DNA of 52,153 nucleotides from Phellopilus nigrolimitatus (taxonomy: Eukaryota > Basidiomycota > Agaricomycetes > Hymenochaetales > Hymenochaetaceae), in the NCBI GenBank assembly GCA_021029095.1, contig JAJOHG010000177.1, forward strand, positions 1-52,153. The letters run 5' to 3'. Numbering within the stretch: position 1 is the first letter of the stretch; each line of letters opens with the position of its first letter. Below the pieces are notes generated by a model, which saw nothing but the letters and a program-made list of their open reading frames with translations, had not been told where the DNA came from and made no database searches. Both the position numbers and the translations under genes were made by a program. Positions 9,901-19,589 of the stretch are shown here, in pieces.

Positions 9901-10599
9901 CACCGTGATATTCGCGAAGTCATCATGAAGCTCTGCAAAGGCGACGATAGCAAGTGGCCAGCAGTCGCGGCATACGCCTTCTGGTCGGATCGAGTCACGA
10001 TTAAAGCGTCATCTGGATACTCACCATACTACCTTATGCACGGAGTGGAGCCCACGCTTCCCCTCGACCTTATTGAAGCGACATATATGTCCCCGACCCT
10101 CGACCGCACCATCTCGCATATCGAACTTCTAGCCAGACGCGCCAACGACCTCCAACGCCGCTCAGAAGATCTCGCGACAGCACACGATCGCGTACTCGCG
10201 TCAAGATTCAAAGCTGCACACCGCTTTCGATCCGAATACGAGCACTCGATCAAGGAGTACAACTTCGAGCCCGGCGCCCTCGTCTTAGCTCGGAACACAC
10301 GCGTCGAGAAGGAGCTCAACCGCAAGACCAAGCATCGCTACCTCGGCCCTCTCGTCGTTGCTCGCCGCACCAAAGGTGGCTCATACATCCTCGCGGATAT
10401 GGACGGCTCACTGTACAAAAACCGCTTCGCGGCATTCCGCGTCATCCCATACCATCCGCGATCCCAGCTCACGGTCCCGCTTACACAGCACGTCCAGCGA
10501 ACCGACCGCGACCTCGACGAGCTCGCTACCACGCAGGATGATATCGCGGAAGACCAAGTCGACATCCCGGCGGACTGGACTGACGCGCATGATGATTAG
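6982..10599 (+). CDS. Pol polyprotein: reverse transcriptase, RNase H, integrase
   Basis: This frame is -1 relative to gag and open from 6874, overlapping gag by 118 nt; it should be made as a Gag-Pol fusion. The first in-frame ATG is only at 7603, inside the RT leader. The reverse transcriptase has a catalytic FIDD at 8200-8211 (the Y-x-D-D position). RNase H has AVDSS (about 8715), KAELFGL (about 8840) and VEVDAK. The integrase has an H-X4-H ... C-X2-C zinc domain (SHDDIGH ... CHECQ, 9418-9540) and catalytic D, D, E at about 9614, 9790 and 9890. A GPY/F-like module (YLGPLVVARR) follows; there is no chromodomain. No internal stop was seen. Confidence 0.92.
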   Translation, partial: FYLKVEEPPSRRGGPPPKPIPRSLHSFSDDVAASPFFFNQAYVFCDHDSIAVSTFDPFAPSPSAFTVNPSKQHKHSQSQKTPKKTRKYTKPTSPPTQIPAALHANLVSISSVSISSQEPVTALDRDIPLDFARDTHATSLAYKKVADRVKPVQTTLPEKFRIIRHEFPDPLRDLPEIPLHPPDFVPGTRFTQERYNSLKSALEGTDFLLPDEVKLSLELIRIQEFAFAWDESEKGSLDQEYFPPVLIPTVEHIPWALRVIPIPPGIFDKVIAIIKDKISSGVYEPSNSSYRSRWFCVVKKDGTSLRIVHDLQPLNAVSIRDPAVPPSVDTLAESFGGRACYTIFDLFVAFDQRKLHEDSRDLTTFQTPLGTFRITAIPMGWTNSQQTMHGDVTFILRDEIPGHTVPFIDDIPVKGPETRYEREDGTYEVMEGNPGIRRFIYEHLLVVNRILQRLKNVGATLSGKKITLCAPSGVIVGHTCTYDGRVADDSRVQCIRDWPEPRNVSEVRQFLGTCGVLRIFIKDYARLTKPITVLLNKNIDFIFGPEQIECFQRLKETVMNCPALKPIDYQCTRSIILAVDSSNIGFGCIILQLGEKGERFVSRFISGCWNERERNYSQPKAELFGLFRALRAARLYIIGFPYLVVEVDAKYISGMINNRDLLPNATINRWVAGILLFNFKLVHVPGERHSGADGVSRRPSAPEDPPPDTEYEDWIDEQYGFLATSATVEKASPAIPRSSKAQRRDAHLQLFRKFLTTSEPPAHLKGDESKLRAFVRAAAQFFVDKDLFWRKNHKNRPQQVPDASRRFRIMEASHDDIGHRGFFSVRIRIHDRFWWPFMDRDIKWFLTSCHECQVRQTKRLHIPPSIPPPAGLFRRIHVDIMHMPKAAGFQYIIQARCSLSGWPEFRLLRNESAKAIQNFLFDEIVCRHGPFIDVVTDNGSAFEPAVTKIARHIGHHIAISPYNSQANGIVERSHRDIREVIMKLCKGDDSKWPAVAAYAFWSDRVTIKASSGYSPYYLMHGVEPTLPLDLIEATYMSPTLDRTISHIELLARRANDLQRRSEDLATAHDRVLASRFKAAHRFRSEYEHSIKEYNFEPGALVLARNTRVEKELNRKTKHRYLGPLVVARRTKGGSYILADMDGSLYKNRFAAFRVIPYHPRSQLTVPLTQHVQRTDRDLDELATTQDDIAEDQVDIPADWTDAHDD

Positions 10600-10954
10600 A
10601 CAGAAAACAAACCCTGTAGTCCCACTGTCTCCATCCATAAAACTCATGCAATACACGTCGCTTATGCTGCTACTCGATCGACACATAACAAGTCCGACTT
10701 AGCATATTCCTCACAGCCCGAGAAGACGTTTTCCGGGTCGCAGATCGACACGACCCTCACACGCACACATCGCGATCAAAGCCTCGACACTCACACTCCC
10801 ATCGCGATACGCACCGCTCACCAAAGACAAGAAAGAGCGTATTATTCTACATTACGCAAGCGTATTATAAATCTAATACAAGACGCTATACCAAGAAAAC
10901 CAAAGAAACAAAAACCGTGACCCAAAAAGTTTTTTTTCCCGCCCCGACCACGCT
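10600..10954. other. spacer between pol and the antisense gene
   Basis: About 355 bp with no coding frame on either strand that I can support. The 3' ends of pol (+) and the antisense gene (-) converge here, so it should hold the 3' end and polyadenylation site of the antisense transcript. Confidence 0.5.
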
Positions 10955-12834
10955 CTACAGACCATCCGGCGGTCCGGGCTTCATGATCCTCCCGAGCCCC
11001 ACCTTCGCGTCCGCCGCCGCCTGCGCGAACTCGGCCAGGCCCAACTGTGCGACCCGCGCGGCCGACGACAGCCGTGTCAGCGACGAGAGCGCGCCCACGA
11101 TGTCCTCCTCGGGGATGAGGATGGCATCGCGGACGTGGCGCTCGCCCGGCCCCGCGCGCTCCGTCGCAGCGCTCGCACGCGTCACCCGCGAAGGGCCCGC
11201 GACCGGCGATCCCACGTTCATCGACGGCGGGAGCTCTCGCGGCTCCGACGCCATCCCATACGCTGCGCGCGGACGCGGCTGGCGCTTCTCCCCCTTCCCC
11301 ACCGGCTCGTCCTTCACCTTCAGCGTCACGCGGCCCTTCCCTTTGCCCGTCGCAGCCGGCCCCTCCGCCCCGTCCCATTCCTCGTCCTTTACCCCCGTAC
11401 CGCGCCGGGTTGACGCCGCCTTCGCCTTCGGTTTCGGTGCCGCGACATCCGGTCCCAGCCGCTTCGCCGACAGCGGCGACGTCCGGTAGTTCCCGACGGT
11501 GCAGCCGGTGCCCTTGCGCTTGCACACCGCACAGACCGCGCCGAAGACGCGCACGCACGCGACCTTGAGCGCGACGCACCGGTCGCACGGAACGCGCGTG
11601 TCCAGTGCGCGCAGACGGGCGTCGAGGGTCGCGTCGTCCTCCTCCTCTCCGGAACCGTCCCCGTCGCTCGGCACGTAGTCGACCTCGGGCGCAACAACGG
11701 CGTCCTTAACGGCGAGGGACGCCAGGTCCGCCTCGGCCGCCTCCCGCGCCCTCGCTACCTCGGCCTCGCTCCGTCCCGCGCGACGGGCCTTCTCGGCCTC
11801 AGCCTGCGCCAGCTTCAGACATTCAGCAAGAATATATAGAACAACATCACGACTTACTGGTGGAACGACGACCTCGACCCGCGTGCGCGGACGCGGTCGA
11901 AGGCCCTTCCCTGGCAACACCCCGCCCGTCGCGGGGGCCGCCGTCTTCTCGCCCCCGCCCGTCGCGGGGGCCGCCGTCTTCTCGTCCCCGCCCGTCGCGG
12001 GGGCCGCCGTCTCCTCGTCCCCGCCCGTCGCGGGGGCCGCCGTCTCCTCGTCCCCGCCCGTCGCGGGGGCCGCCGTCCCCTCGTCCCCGCCCGTCGCGGG
12101 GGCCGCCGTCTTCTTGTCCCCGCCCGTCGCGGGGGCCGCCGTCTTCTCCTCTCCGCCCGTAGCGGGGGTCGCCGTCTTCTCCCCCTCGCCCGTCGCGGAG
12201 GCACCTGCGTCGCGGCCGTCGTCCGCCCGGTCGGTCGCCACGCGCTTGACCCCTCGCGCGTCACGGTCTGGCGACGACGACGCGCCACGCTTGCGTCCAG
12301 ACCCCGCCGCCGACCCCGGACCTGGTGTCGCGCTCGACCTTGCTGTCGAGCGAGCCTTCGACATTATCTAAAAACCCACGTTAGCCGCGTCAACCCCAGC
12401 CAGCCGCGCACTTACCTCCTCCGCCGTCTTCGGCTCCTCCTTCACGCGCACCTCAGGCTCGACGGACTCCGCGGGCACCCGGTCAAAGGCCGCCTCCGCC
12501 AGTCGCAGCGCGTCGCGGATGGGCTTCGCCTCCGCGGCCAAGTCGGTGAGCTCACCGTGCGCGAACGGCGCCTCACCGTTCCTGTCGCGCACGAACGCGG
12601 TAAAAACATGCTCCTACAAAGTTTAAACAAACACGGTTAGCAAACCACTAACACTACAGTCGTCACGACACTCACCATCGCCTCGCGCGCGCCGCGAACG
12701 CCCGCCTCCACCTCCTCGGGGTCGAGAGCTTCGTGCGACTCCTTAAGTCGCGCGCTCGCACGCCGAAGGTGGGCGCGAAGGTCCCGCGCCGCCCGGCTCG
12801 CTTCTGGCTGTGTTGCGGGGGGTGTGTTCGCCAT
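10955..12834 (-). CDS. antisense accessory gene of the retrotransposon, Zn2Cys6-like cluster
   Basis: Encoded opposite to gag-pol. Exons 12676-12834, 12416-12613 and 10955-12367 join in frame through good GTGAGT/GTAAGT donors and TAG acceptors (introns of 62 and 48 bp); a fourth, in-frame intron 11813-11857 is possible. The product is about 574-589 residues. It begins MANTPPATQPEASRAA; an Ala/Arg/Glu-rich helical part follows, then eight or more 11-residue ATGGDE(E/K)TAAP repeats (12190-11920). A cysteine cluster, CX2CX6CX7CX2CX6C (about 11590-11505), fits the fungal binuclear zinc-cluster spacing; basic and Pro-rich segments follow. Known zinc-cluster proteins bind DNA, but that role here is inference. 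Antisense introns would survive retrotransposition because the genomic RNA is sense. Confidence 0.65.
11920..12190. repeat. 33-bp tandem repeat inside the antisense ORF
   Basis: About eight near-identical 33-bp units (sense strand unit begins CCCGTCGCGGGGGCCGCCGT) encode an 11-residue repeat of the antisense protein. Unit length is a multiple of three, so copy-number change keeps the frame. The GC content is extreme. Confidence 0.85.
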
Positions 12835-13299
12835 GGTGGTGGTCAAGGAAAGAAAAACTTGGTCGCCGTCAAACGCCAAGGGCGCAATTTAAGCCGCCAC
12901 ACGCGACGCTTCTATTACATAACTCGACCCTATCCGACGGAACCTTTTCCATTTCGACTCCACTCATTTGATCCCGTCCGGCACACTCCAGGCCCCGGCC
13001 CACCGGTCCATCAACTGACTAAGCCACGCTTACATCATCCACTCCGCCAATCTCTAAGTCCCCGCCGCATTGTCTACACTCGCTCCACGCGCGTGCTAAA
13101 CTCGCGGCAATCCCCGGGACCCATCACTGGCTCATCACGCCGATCCCTGCCGATCCTCGCCAATCATCCTACCTCGGAGACTTCCACAAGCAACTATATA
13201 GCACCTCTACGCGACCCGGCACACCCCGCGATCCCCTCCGCAACCAACCCTTCGCCCTCCCTTACGGCACTCAACCTTCTCGACATCTCCGCGACCATC

Positions 13300-14007
13300 A
13301 TGCTTCCTCAGCCCATCCCCATTCCCACCCCCAGCCTTCCTCTCTTCGGCGCGATCGACGCTCCTTCCCCACTCGGTTTGCCTCTTACGCTTCCGGAGTT
13401 TCTCATCTCGACTGCATGGTTCGCGACCCTCAGCCGCGTCGACGACACCACTATGATCCAGCTCGCGATCGACTATGCAGGACCCCCGTTCTCCGCAACC
13501 TGGCTCTCGATCGCCGTCGACCCCCGTGACCCATGGAGGAGCTTTATTAGCGCGCTCTTCCACCGCTATCCACAGATTATACCCCGCGTCAGTCCCCACC
13601 GCCTCCGCCATACTCAGAACGAGCTCCGTCGCCTCTTCCTCGAAGAGGTCGGCCACAACTGCGCTCTCGCCGCAATCGGTTTCGACCGCGTTGACGACGT
13701 TGTCGAAGCCCTTTACCGTCGTCTCGGAATCGAAGATAACCCACGCGCCGTTCTCGACGCCGAGTTTACCAACGTCGCGACCTCAGAAATTTTCCGCCGC
13801 CTCCGCGTGCTCGAGGAATATGCCGGCCTTCGCATCCCGGGTCCCTCTATCCTCGGGGTCTCCATACTCGACGACAATCACGACGAGGACGATTACGACG
13901 ACCCCCATGACGAGGATGACACCGACGTGGAAGCCACACCCGCTCCTACCCCTCCCCGCGACCCCGCGCCTGCCAACAGCGACCACATTACCATCGACCT
14001 CGAGTAA
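13300..14007 (+). CDS. sense accessory ORF downstream of pol, possible second capsid-like protein
   Basis: 235 residues from an ATG with context ATCATGC; the frame is open further upstream to 12733 but that part lies opposite the first exon of the antisense gene. It has no homologue that I recognise. The stretch LAIDYAGPPFSATWLSI ... PWRSFISALFHRYPQI (about 13465-13575) parallels the element's own Gag (ACLYAGREGFTWKSL ... LWTPFREAVLTLYPGAE). That suggests a duplicated, diverged capsid segment. The tail is Asp/Glu-rich and Pro-rich. It occupies the place where other elements carry env-like genes, but no signal peptide or membrane segment is visible. The capsid reading is inference from short pattern similarity. 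Confidence 0.55.
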   Translation: MLPQPIPIPTPSLPLFGAIDAPSPLGLPLTLPEFLISTAWFATLSRVDDTTMIQLAIDYAGPPFSATWLSIAVDPRDPWRSFISALFHRYPQIIPRVSPHRLRHTQNELRRLFLEEVGHNCALAAIGFDRVDDVVEALYRRLGIEDNPRAVLDAEFTNVATSEIFRRLRVLEEYAGLRIPGPSILGVSILDDNHDEDDYDDPHDEDDTDVEATPAPTPPRDPAPANSDHITIDLE

Positions 14008-14061
14008 ATCACGCACCCTCGTCTCGCCCGCACGGCAGTGACCAAGGATGGTCACTATTTC

Positions 14062-14076
14062 AAAGTCAGGGGGAGG
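14062..14076 (+). other. polypurine tract of the nested element
   Basis: AAAGTCAGGGGGAGG ends immediately before the 3' LTR (TGTACC at 14077). A purine run here is the expected primer for plus-strand synthesis. Confidence 0.8.
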
Positions 14077-14738
14077 TGTACCAGTGTACCACTGGCTACC
14101 TTCCGATATCGTCGCGGAACGGGTACAGGACCGCGGTTGAGCATAGAGACGGATTGAGGATTGAGGACGAGTACGGACGCGGATAGAGGATCGAGCGCGA
14201 TCGCGGACGCGGACGAAGGACCGAGGATCGACGCGTATGACACAGGGATGATGAGTCGAGTCGCGGAGACATCGCGGGGCACTCTTTGTTCAGTTACCTT
14301 ACTGGGATCGCGCACGGACCGTAGACAGAAACGGGATTCGGTATTTAGTCGAGATAGAGGCATCTTTGTAGGGGGGTCTGCCCCTTCGCGATCACGACAC
14401 TGAATAGGATTGACACACACTTCTCACCTTCTCTCTTCTCGACCTCCCGTTCGCTCTTCTTGACTTCGCGATCGACACTTGATCCGTTTCTCGACACCGT
14501 CTTCAGTTCTGAACCTTACTCGACACCGTCGTCCATCCCGAACGGTCCGCGACCACGACACCACTGGGTCGCCGTCTCGACAGCATCGATAGAGAGGGAG
14601 CGAGTCAGCGTCGCGTCGTCCCAGTGTTGAGTCCCCCTGTCGGCTTTTCTCTCTTCTTGATCAAGGCACCGTAGATTCCCCGAACCCTGTGGGCTGTCTT
14701 CGACCGTCTGCGCTACTTGCCCGAAAGGGTCTCGTAAA
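14077..14738 (+). repeat. 3' LTR of the nested element
   Basis: 662 bp, the same length as the 5' LTR and identical to it except at 14612 (C versus T at 3772) by visual comparison. The target duplication CCGC (14739-14742) follows. Confidence 0.92.
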
Positions 14739-17558
14739 CCGCGCAAGTATCGCGAACATTGGGAGACGCTCGTCAAACAGCATCTCGAAGCTGGCCGCAT
14801 CCGACCCTCATCAAGTCCTCACGCTTCGCCAGCCTTTCTCATTGCTAAGGCCGACCCGCTCGCGTTACCTCGTTGGGTAAACAACTTCCGCGAACTCAAC
14901 GAGAATACGGTCCCGGACAGTCACCCCTTGCCGCGCATTGACGACATACTTGCCGACTGCGCGCGGGGTAAAATCTGGGGTAAGATAGACATGACGAATT
15001 CTTTCTTCCAGACCCGCGTACACCCTGACCACATTCCCTTCACGGCGGTCAGCACTCCCTTGGGTTTATACGAGTGGACCGTCATGCCAATGGGTTGCCG
15101 GAACGCGCCTGCTACACACCAACGTCGCATGAACGCTGCCCTCCGCCACCTCATCGGAAAAATATGTCACGTTTATCTTGACGACATCATAATCTGGTCA
15201 GACTCCCTTGAAGAACACAAAGAGAATGTCCGCGCCGTTCTCAGTGCCCTCCGCGCGGCAAAACTATACTGCTCCCCCAAGAAGACGCAGCTTTTCTGTA
15301 CTTCCCTCGACTTCCTAGGCCACCGCATCTCCCAGGACGGCATTCAAGCCGATCCCAAAAAGACCGACCGTATCACCCAGTGGCCGCAACCAAAGACCGC
15401 CTCGGATGTGCGCGCATTCCTAGGCCTAGTCCGCTACCTCGCCCCCTTTCTCCCTCACCTCGCCGACCACACCGCCATCCTCAACCCCCTCACCACAAAA
15501 GAAGCCGACAAAGAATTCCCCATTTGGACGACAAAACATCAACATGCATTTCAACAGATCAAGAACCTCGTACTATCCGCTCAGTGTCTCACCTCCATCG
15601 ACCACCAAAACCCCGCCGACAACAAAATCTTCCTCCACACAGACGCATCCGACCGACGAACCGGCGCCGCCCTCTCTTTTGGTAAAACACCCGACAACTC
15701 AAGACCAGTAGCTTATGATTCCACTGCCCTCACCGGCGCCGAACTCAACTACCCAGTACACGAAAAAGAACTCCTCGCAATTGTCAAAGCCCTCAAAAAA
15801 TTCCGTTCCGATCTCATCGGAACACACTTCACCATCTACACCGACCACAAGACACTCGAAGGCTTCATGCAACAGCGTGATCTCTCACGACGACAGGCCC
15901 GCTGGCAAGAATTCCTCGGTCAGTACATTTTTGACATTCGCTATGTGCCCGGTGAACAGAACTGCGTCGCCGACGCACTCTCGCGCCTACCTGACGAGGT
16001 AGACGCGCGTGCCACCACCGGATCACCAACAGCGGCAGTGCTCTCGATCACTGCCGATCAGGAACTCCTTGATAAGATTAAGTTAGGCTATGCTAACGAC
16101 ACCTTTACGGCGCATCTACTCAAATCGCCGGAAGCCAATCTCGGATGCCGAATCTTGCACGGCCTCATCTATCTCGGGGACCGCCTCGTTATACCGAGAA
16201 CTATGGAGCTCCGGGAAACCTTCTTTCGGCTTGCCCACGACAATCTCGGCCATTTCGGTGCTGAGAAGAGTTACACAGCGCTCCGTGACTCCTACTATTG
16301 GCCCAACATGCGCTCCGATCTCGAACGTGCGTACATCCCTCAGTGCGACGCCTGTCAACGGAACAAATCATCAACTTCTAAGCCAGCCGGACCGCTCCAC
16401 CCTTTGCCTATTGCTGAAGCTTGCGGCGACACTGTGTCTATTGATTTTGTCGGTCCCTTACCGACGGACGGCGGCTACAACTCTATCTGCACAATTACTG
16501 ATCAACTTGGCTCAGACGTCCGAATCGTTCCTTGCTCGACAGACATCTCAGCAGAACGCTTTGCGCAACTATTCTTTGATCACTGGTACTGCGAGAACGG
16601 CCTCCCGCTTCGAATTATCTCCGACCGTGACCATCTCTTTGTCAGCAAATTCTGGAATGCTCTGCACCGTCTCTCTGGTATAAAGCTCAAGATGTCCTCC
16701 GCCTTCCATCCTCAAACCGACGGCCTCAGTGAGCGTACAAACAAAACTATAATTCAAGCCCTACGCTACCACGTCGACCGCGATCAAAAAGGGTGGGTCC
16801 GCGCGCTCCCCCGCGTACGTTTCGAAATCATGAACTCCATCAACGCCTCTACGGGTTTCTCACCATTCCAACTGCGCATGGGCCGTTCCCCTCGCGTAAT
16901 ACCCCCCCTTACGCCCCTCGAGCCTTCTCCCGCCACCCTGCCCGAAGAACAGCGTGCTCGTGACTTATACCAACGCCTCGAACTCGACTGTGCGCAAGCG
17001 CGCGACGCACTCATACTAGCTAAAGTCAACCAAGCTCGGTTCGCAAACCGACACCGCAACCCGGAAGACAAGTACACTGTCGGCGACTACGTAATGCTGT
17101 CTACATTCCATCGCAGACGTGACTATATGCAACGCGGCGACGGCCGCGTAGCAAAGTTCATGCCACGCTGGGACGGCAAATACCGCATAGTTCAGGCCTT
17201 CCCCGAACGGTCTACTTATCAGCTCGAGCTTCCCAATGCACCCGGAAAGTTTGCGACTTTCCACGCTACTCAATTAAAACGGCATCGTCCAAACGATCCT
17301 TCCCTCTTTCCATCTCGCGAGCTCGAGTGTCCTGGCCCGGTCCTCACTGAGGACGGACTCGAGGAGTGGGAAATCGACAGCATTATCGACCGCCGCAGAC
17401 GCGGCCGCGGGTTCCAGTACCTCGTCAGATGGCGCGGTTACGGTCCCGACGATGACATCTGGCTACCCGGACGCGAAGTCGAGGACTGCGAGGCACTCGA
17501 TGTTTTCGAAGCGTCGCACGGCACCCCACAAAATTCTTCAGGGCGGGGAGGGGTGTAA
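14739..17558 (+). pseudogene. chromovirus Pol: RT, RNase H, integrase, chromodomain (downstream half)
   Basis: Continues the frame interrupted at 3236; no further stop before TAA at 17556-17558. The reverse transcriptase has YLDD at 15174-15185. RNase H has HTDASD (about 15640), EKELLAI (about 15765) and YTDHKT. The integrase has an H-X4-H ... C-X2-C domain (HDNLGH ... CDACQ), then SIDFVG, SDRDHLF and SERTNKT carrying the D, D and E. A chromodomain closes the protein (WEIDSIID ... YLVRWRGYGPDDDIWLP, about 17365-17475), as in chromoviruses, whose chromodomain steers integration toward heterochromatin. This half looks intact; it is dead because its N-terminal part is separated by the insertion. 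Confidence 0.9.
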
Positions 17559-17800
17559 CCCGGCGGTTCACTCAGTACGGACTTTAGTAAGCCGTCGACC
17601 CTTATGGTCGACAGACGTCACATGGACTCTTTCCTTTCCTGTCCACGCATATATAGAACGCACCCGGGGTTCGAGTCCTCTACTTCTTAATACTCGAATC
17701 CCAGGTGCGTACACAGCAGACATATTCTCTTGTATACTACTTCTTAATACTCGAATCCCAGGATTTTCGCCTGTTCCGTACTAGAGTGTTCTCGGCCTCA
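17554..17800 (+). repeat. 3' LTR of the chromovirus (left end clear, right end approximate)
   Basis: A polypurine run (GGGCGGGGAGGGG) ends at 17553 and TGTAACCCGG starts the LTR, overlapping the pol stop codon. A TATA-like CATATATAG lies at 17648-17656. There is no second copy in the window, so the right end cannot be fixed; composition shifts to AT-rich near 17800. A GTTACA that would mirror the start occurs only at about 18444, which would make an LTR of nearly 900 bp. Confidence 0.6.
17658..17710 (+). other. strong hairpin in the chromovirus LTR
   Basis: Arms 17658-17676 and 17692-17710 pair over 19 positions with one C-A mismatch and one G-U pair, around a 15-nt loop. The 26-bp sequence that includes the loop end and most of the right arm (17680-17705, core CTTAATACTCGAATCCCAGG) is repeated at 17737-17762, so a second, competing right arm exists. 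Confidence 0.7.
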
Positions 17801-18793
17801 TACAGCCGAGTTCCAATATCCTATGCTTCAGTTTTGAAATAAACATTTGAATAGATTGAGTTTAAACTCATTTATAGGGGAATAAGTACAAAATCTCCAC
17901 CTTTGCCATATCAACTAGGCATGCTGAAGAATCCGACTAGTAATTAAAGGTGCCAAGATAAGGTGTACAAAATTTCAGAGCTGCAGTGTGGATAGATAGG
18001 TCAGAGTAAATTAAACAATATCTAAGTTTCACAAATAGCGGTGTGGGAAGTGATTACCCAGAATAGACAAAATAAGATTAAAAGGCTGGTGACCTTGGAA
18101 ATAAATATCAACGTACCAATGACATCCATTGAAGCCTACGAAAAGATTATGTTGAGCAAAAATAATGCATAATGAATTGACTGATCCATTTTAGAACTTC
18201 AAAAACATCATCCAAAAGGAGATTCAAAAACACATTCTGGACCCAATACTCAAAAGATCAAAGAGGAGAAAGAGCCACCCAGAAGGTCTGAAGTGGACCT
18301 TTCAGACAGTACCATCCGCACAGAAGTGTACCAGCTTGGATTTTTCAGAATCTGGTGCATACAGTCTGGAAAGTCTGCAGGATGGATAAGTTCAGGACAA
18401 ATCGTCTCAGGGGTTATTTTTCAGCCCCCAAACCCATCTACTATGTTACATAATCGTGTAGGTATTGTGAGGCGTTTGAGAACGCAAAAGAAATCATGTT
18501 TTTACGTGCAGTAGAAGAATTACTATGCTGAAAATACAAATGAGAATGGTGCTGAGCATGGGGGATTTTCCTAATTTGGTAACAAGTTTGAGTTTTGTAG
18601 TGGTTGTGGCACGGGCGCCGATACCAAAGTACACTCGGGTAACGCAAATTTTGTACACTTTTTGTATTGCCACCAGCTGAGACCAAATATATGCAAGCAC
18701 AAAGATAATGACCAGTTAGTAGGACGATCCTTCCTAAAGTCAGGGCTCGTAATTTTTTTTCCAATGAACAATTTCACCACTAGGGTCCTACTA
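17801..18793. other. AT-rich intergenic DNA, no gene seen
   Basis: Open frames are short, without recognisable protein content. A small hairpin CTCGGC...GCCGAG lies near 17793-17812 and an AATAAA follows near 17838, possibly the end of chromovirus transcription. Confidence 0.5.
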
Positions 18794-19589
18794 CAGTCAT
18801 TCACCGGTCAATGGGACACCAAATCGCCATCGCGAACTCAGCCAGAGTTTGCCCCCTGTTTACAAAACAAAAAATGATAACAAGTAAACAAACTACTGTA
18901 GAACATCCTTGCAGAATTTTGTGTAAAAATAAGGAGAAATGAAAGAGGTATGGTAAAAACAAAAAGCTGTGACGTTTTTGCTCCTCACCGCTCAATGGGA
19001 CAGTAGTTTTCCCACGACCCTGACCACAATAGTAGAGTAACTACGAGTGATACCGACCACCAGATGATATGGTAAGTGCATGTACTGGTAGCTACAGATG
19101 TCCTCTTCTTGAATATGCTTCTAACCATGTATTTTTATTGTGTCGAGTAATTAAATTGTCTTTGAAGTCATCTAGGACACCTATGGGACTTCCGTAACAC
19201 CTGTGACCTGTTGATAGGATAGTGCATATATACTGTCATTCTCGAGATAGGTTCAAATTCTCCTTCACATAATATCATTTTTATGTTTGGAACATATTCT
19301 CCTCATTATATGAAAAAAATCAGTGCTGGTCCAAAGGGAGAAATTGTGTGCGGAAGACAGAATGTATTATGTCACAACAAGTTGCAGTTACCATTTTAGT
19401 ACACTTAGACAGTATTTTGAGCATTTCTCAAGCAATACTGAGCCTGGCTGGCTCACACTTGGTGGACAGTACTTTAGTATGTATTGAAGCTCGAAATCGC
19501 AGAAAACAAATTAAAAAACGGTCAAGAAATGGGTGTTTAAGGCGGGTGTCCCATTGACCGGTGGTGTCCCATTGACCGGTGAATGTATA
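18794..19589. mobile_element. non-autonomous Tc1/mariner-like element, copy 1
   Basis: The left end reads TA then CAGTCATTCACCGGTC; 23-bp perfect inverted repeats lie at 18798-18820 and 19563-19585. The outermost CAGT is lost at the right end, where TATA follows. A third copy of the repeat in left-end orientation lies at 18985-19002, 184 bp inside the left end. The right end carries a tandem duplicate (19545 and 19563, 18 bp apart). There is no transposase ORF. A TA flank and a CAGT start are typical of Tc1/mariner ends. Confidence 0.7.

Larger units (their letters stand above)
3237..14738 (+). mobile_element. nearly intact Ty3/gypsy-type LTR retrotransposon, 11.5 kb, nested
   Basis: Bounded by 662-bp direct LTRs, with PBS-like TGG at 3901, gag-protease, a -1 frameshift signal, pol (protease precedes RT, RNase H, integrase), two accessory genes and a polypurine tract before the 3' LTR. 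Order RT-RNaseH-integrase marks Ty3/gypsy; there is no chromodomain. Flanking CCGC at 3233-3236 and 14739-14742 is the target duplication, and removing element plus one copy restores the host reading frame. The single LTR difference seen (3772 T versus 14612 C) indicates a recent insertion. Both large ORFs are intact, so the copy may still be active. Confidence 0.93.
1757..17800 (+). mobile_element. Ty3/gypsy chromovirus, 5'-truncated and split by a nested element
   Basis: The element's single Gag-Pol frame runs 1757-3236, is interrupted by another retrotransposon (3237-14738), and resumes in the same frame at 14743. It ends with an integrase and a chromodomain, then a purine tract and a 3' LTR start at 17554. 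No 5' LTR or N-terminal Gag is present; sequence changes to minisatellite just upstream of about 1757. With an in-frame stop in gag and the insertion it cannot be autonomous. The right boundary is approximate: composition turns AT-rich near 17800. Confidence 0.85.

Noticed and set aside
10917..11489. Plus-strand frame opposite the antisense retrotransposon gene
   Set aside because: No recognisable content; the minus strand has the cysteine cluster, repeats and splice signals.
17668..17678. GGTTCGAGTCC resembling a tRNA B box
   Set aside because: It lies in the left arm of the LTR hairpin; no cloverleaf, A box or acceptor stem could be formed.
17554..18449. Chromovirus LTR extending to GTTACA at about 18444
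   Set aside because: Only a 6-base match supports it and composition changes at about 17800; with no second LTR copy the end cannot be proved.
18441..18764. Minus-strand ORFs of 60-107 codons in AT-rich DNA
   Set aside because: Composition and residues look random; there are no splice or family signals.
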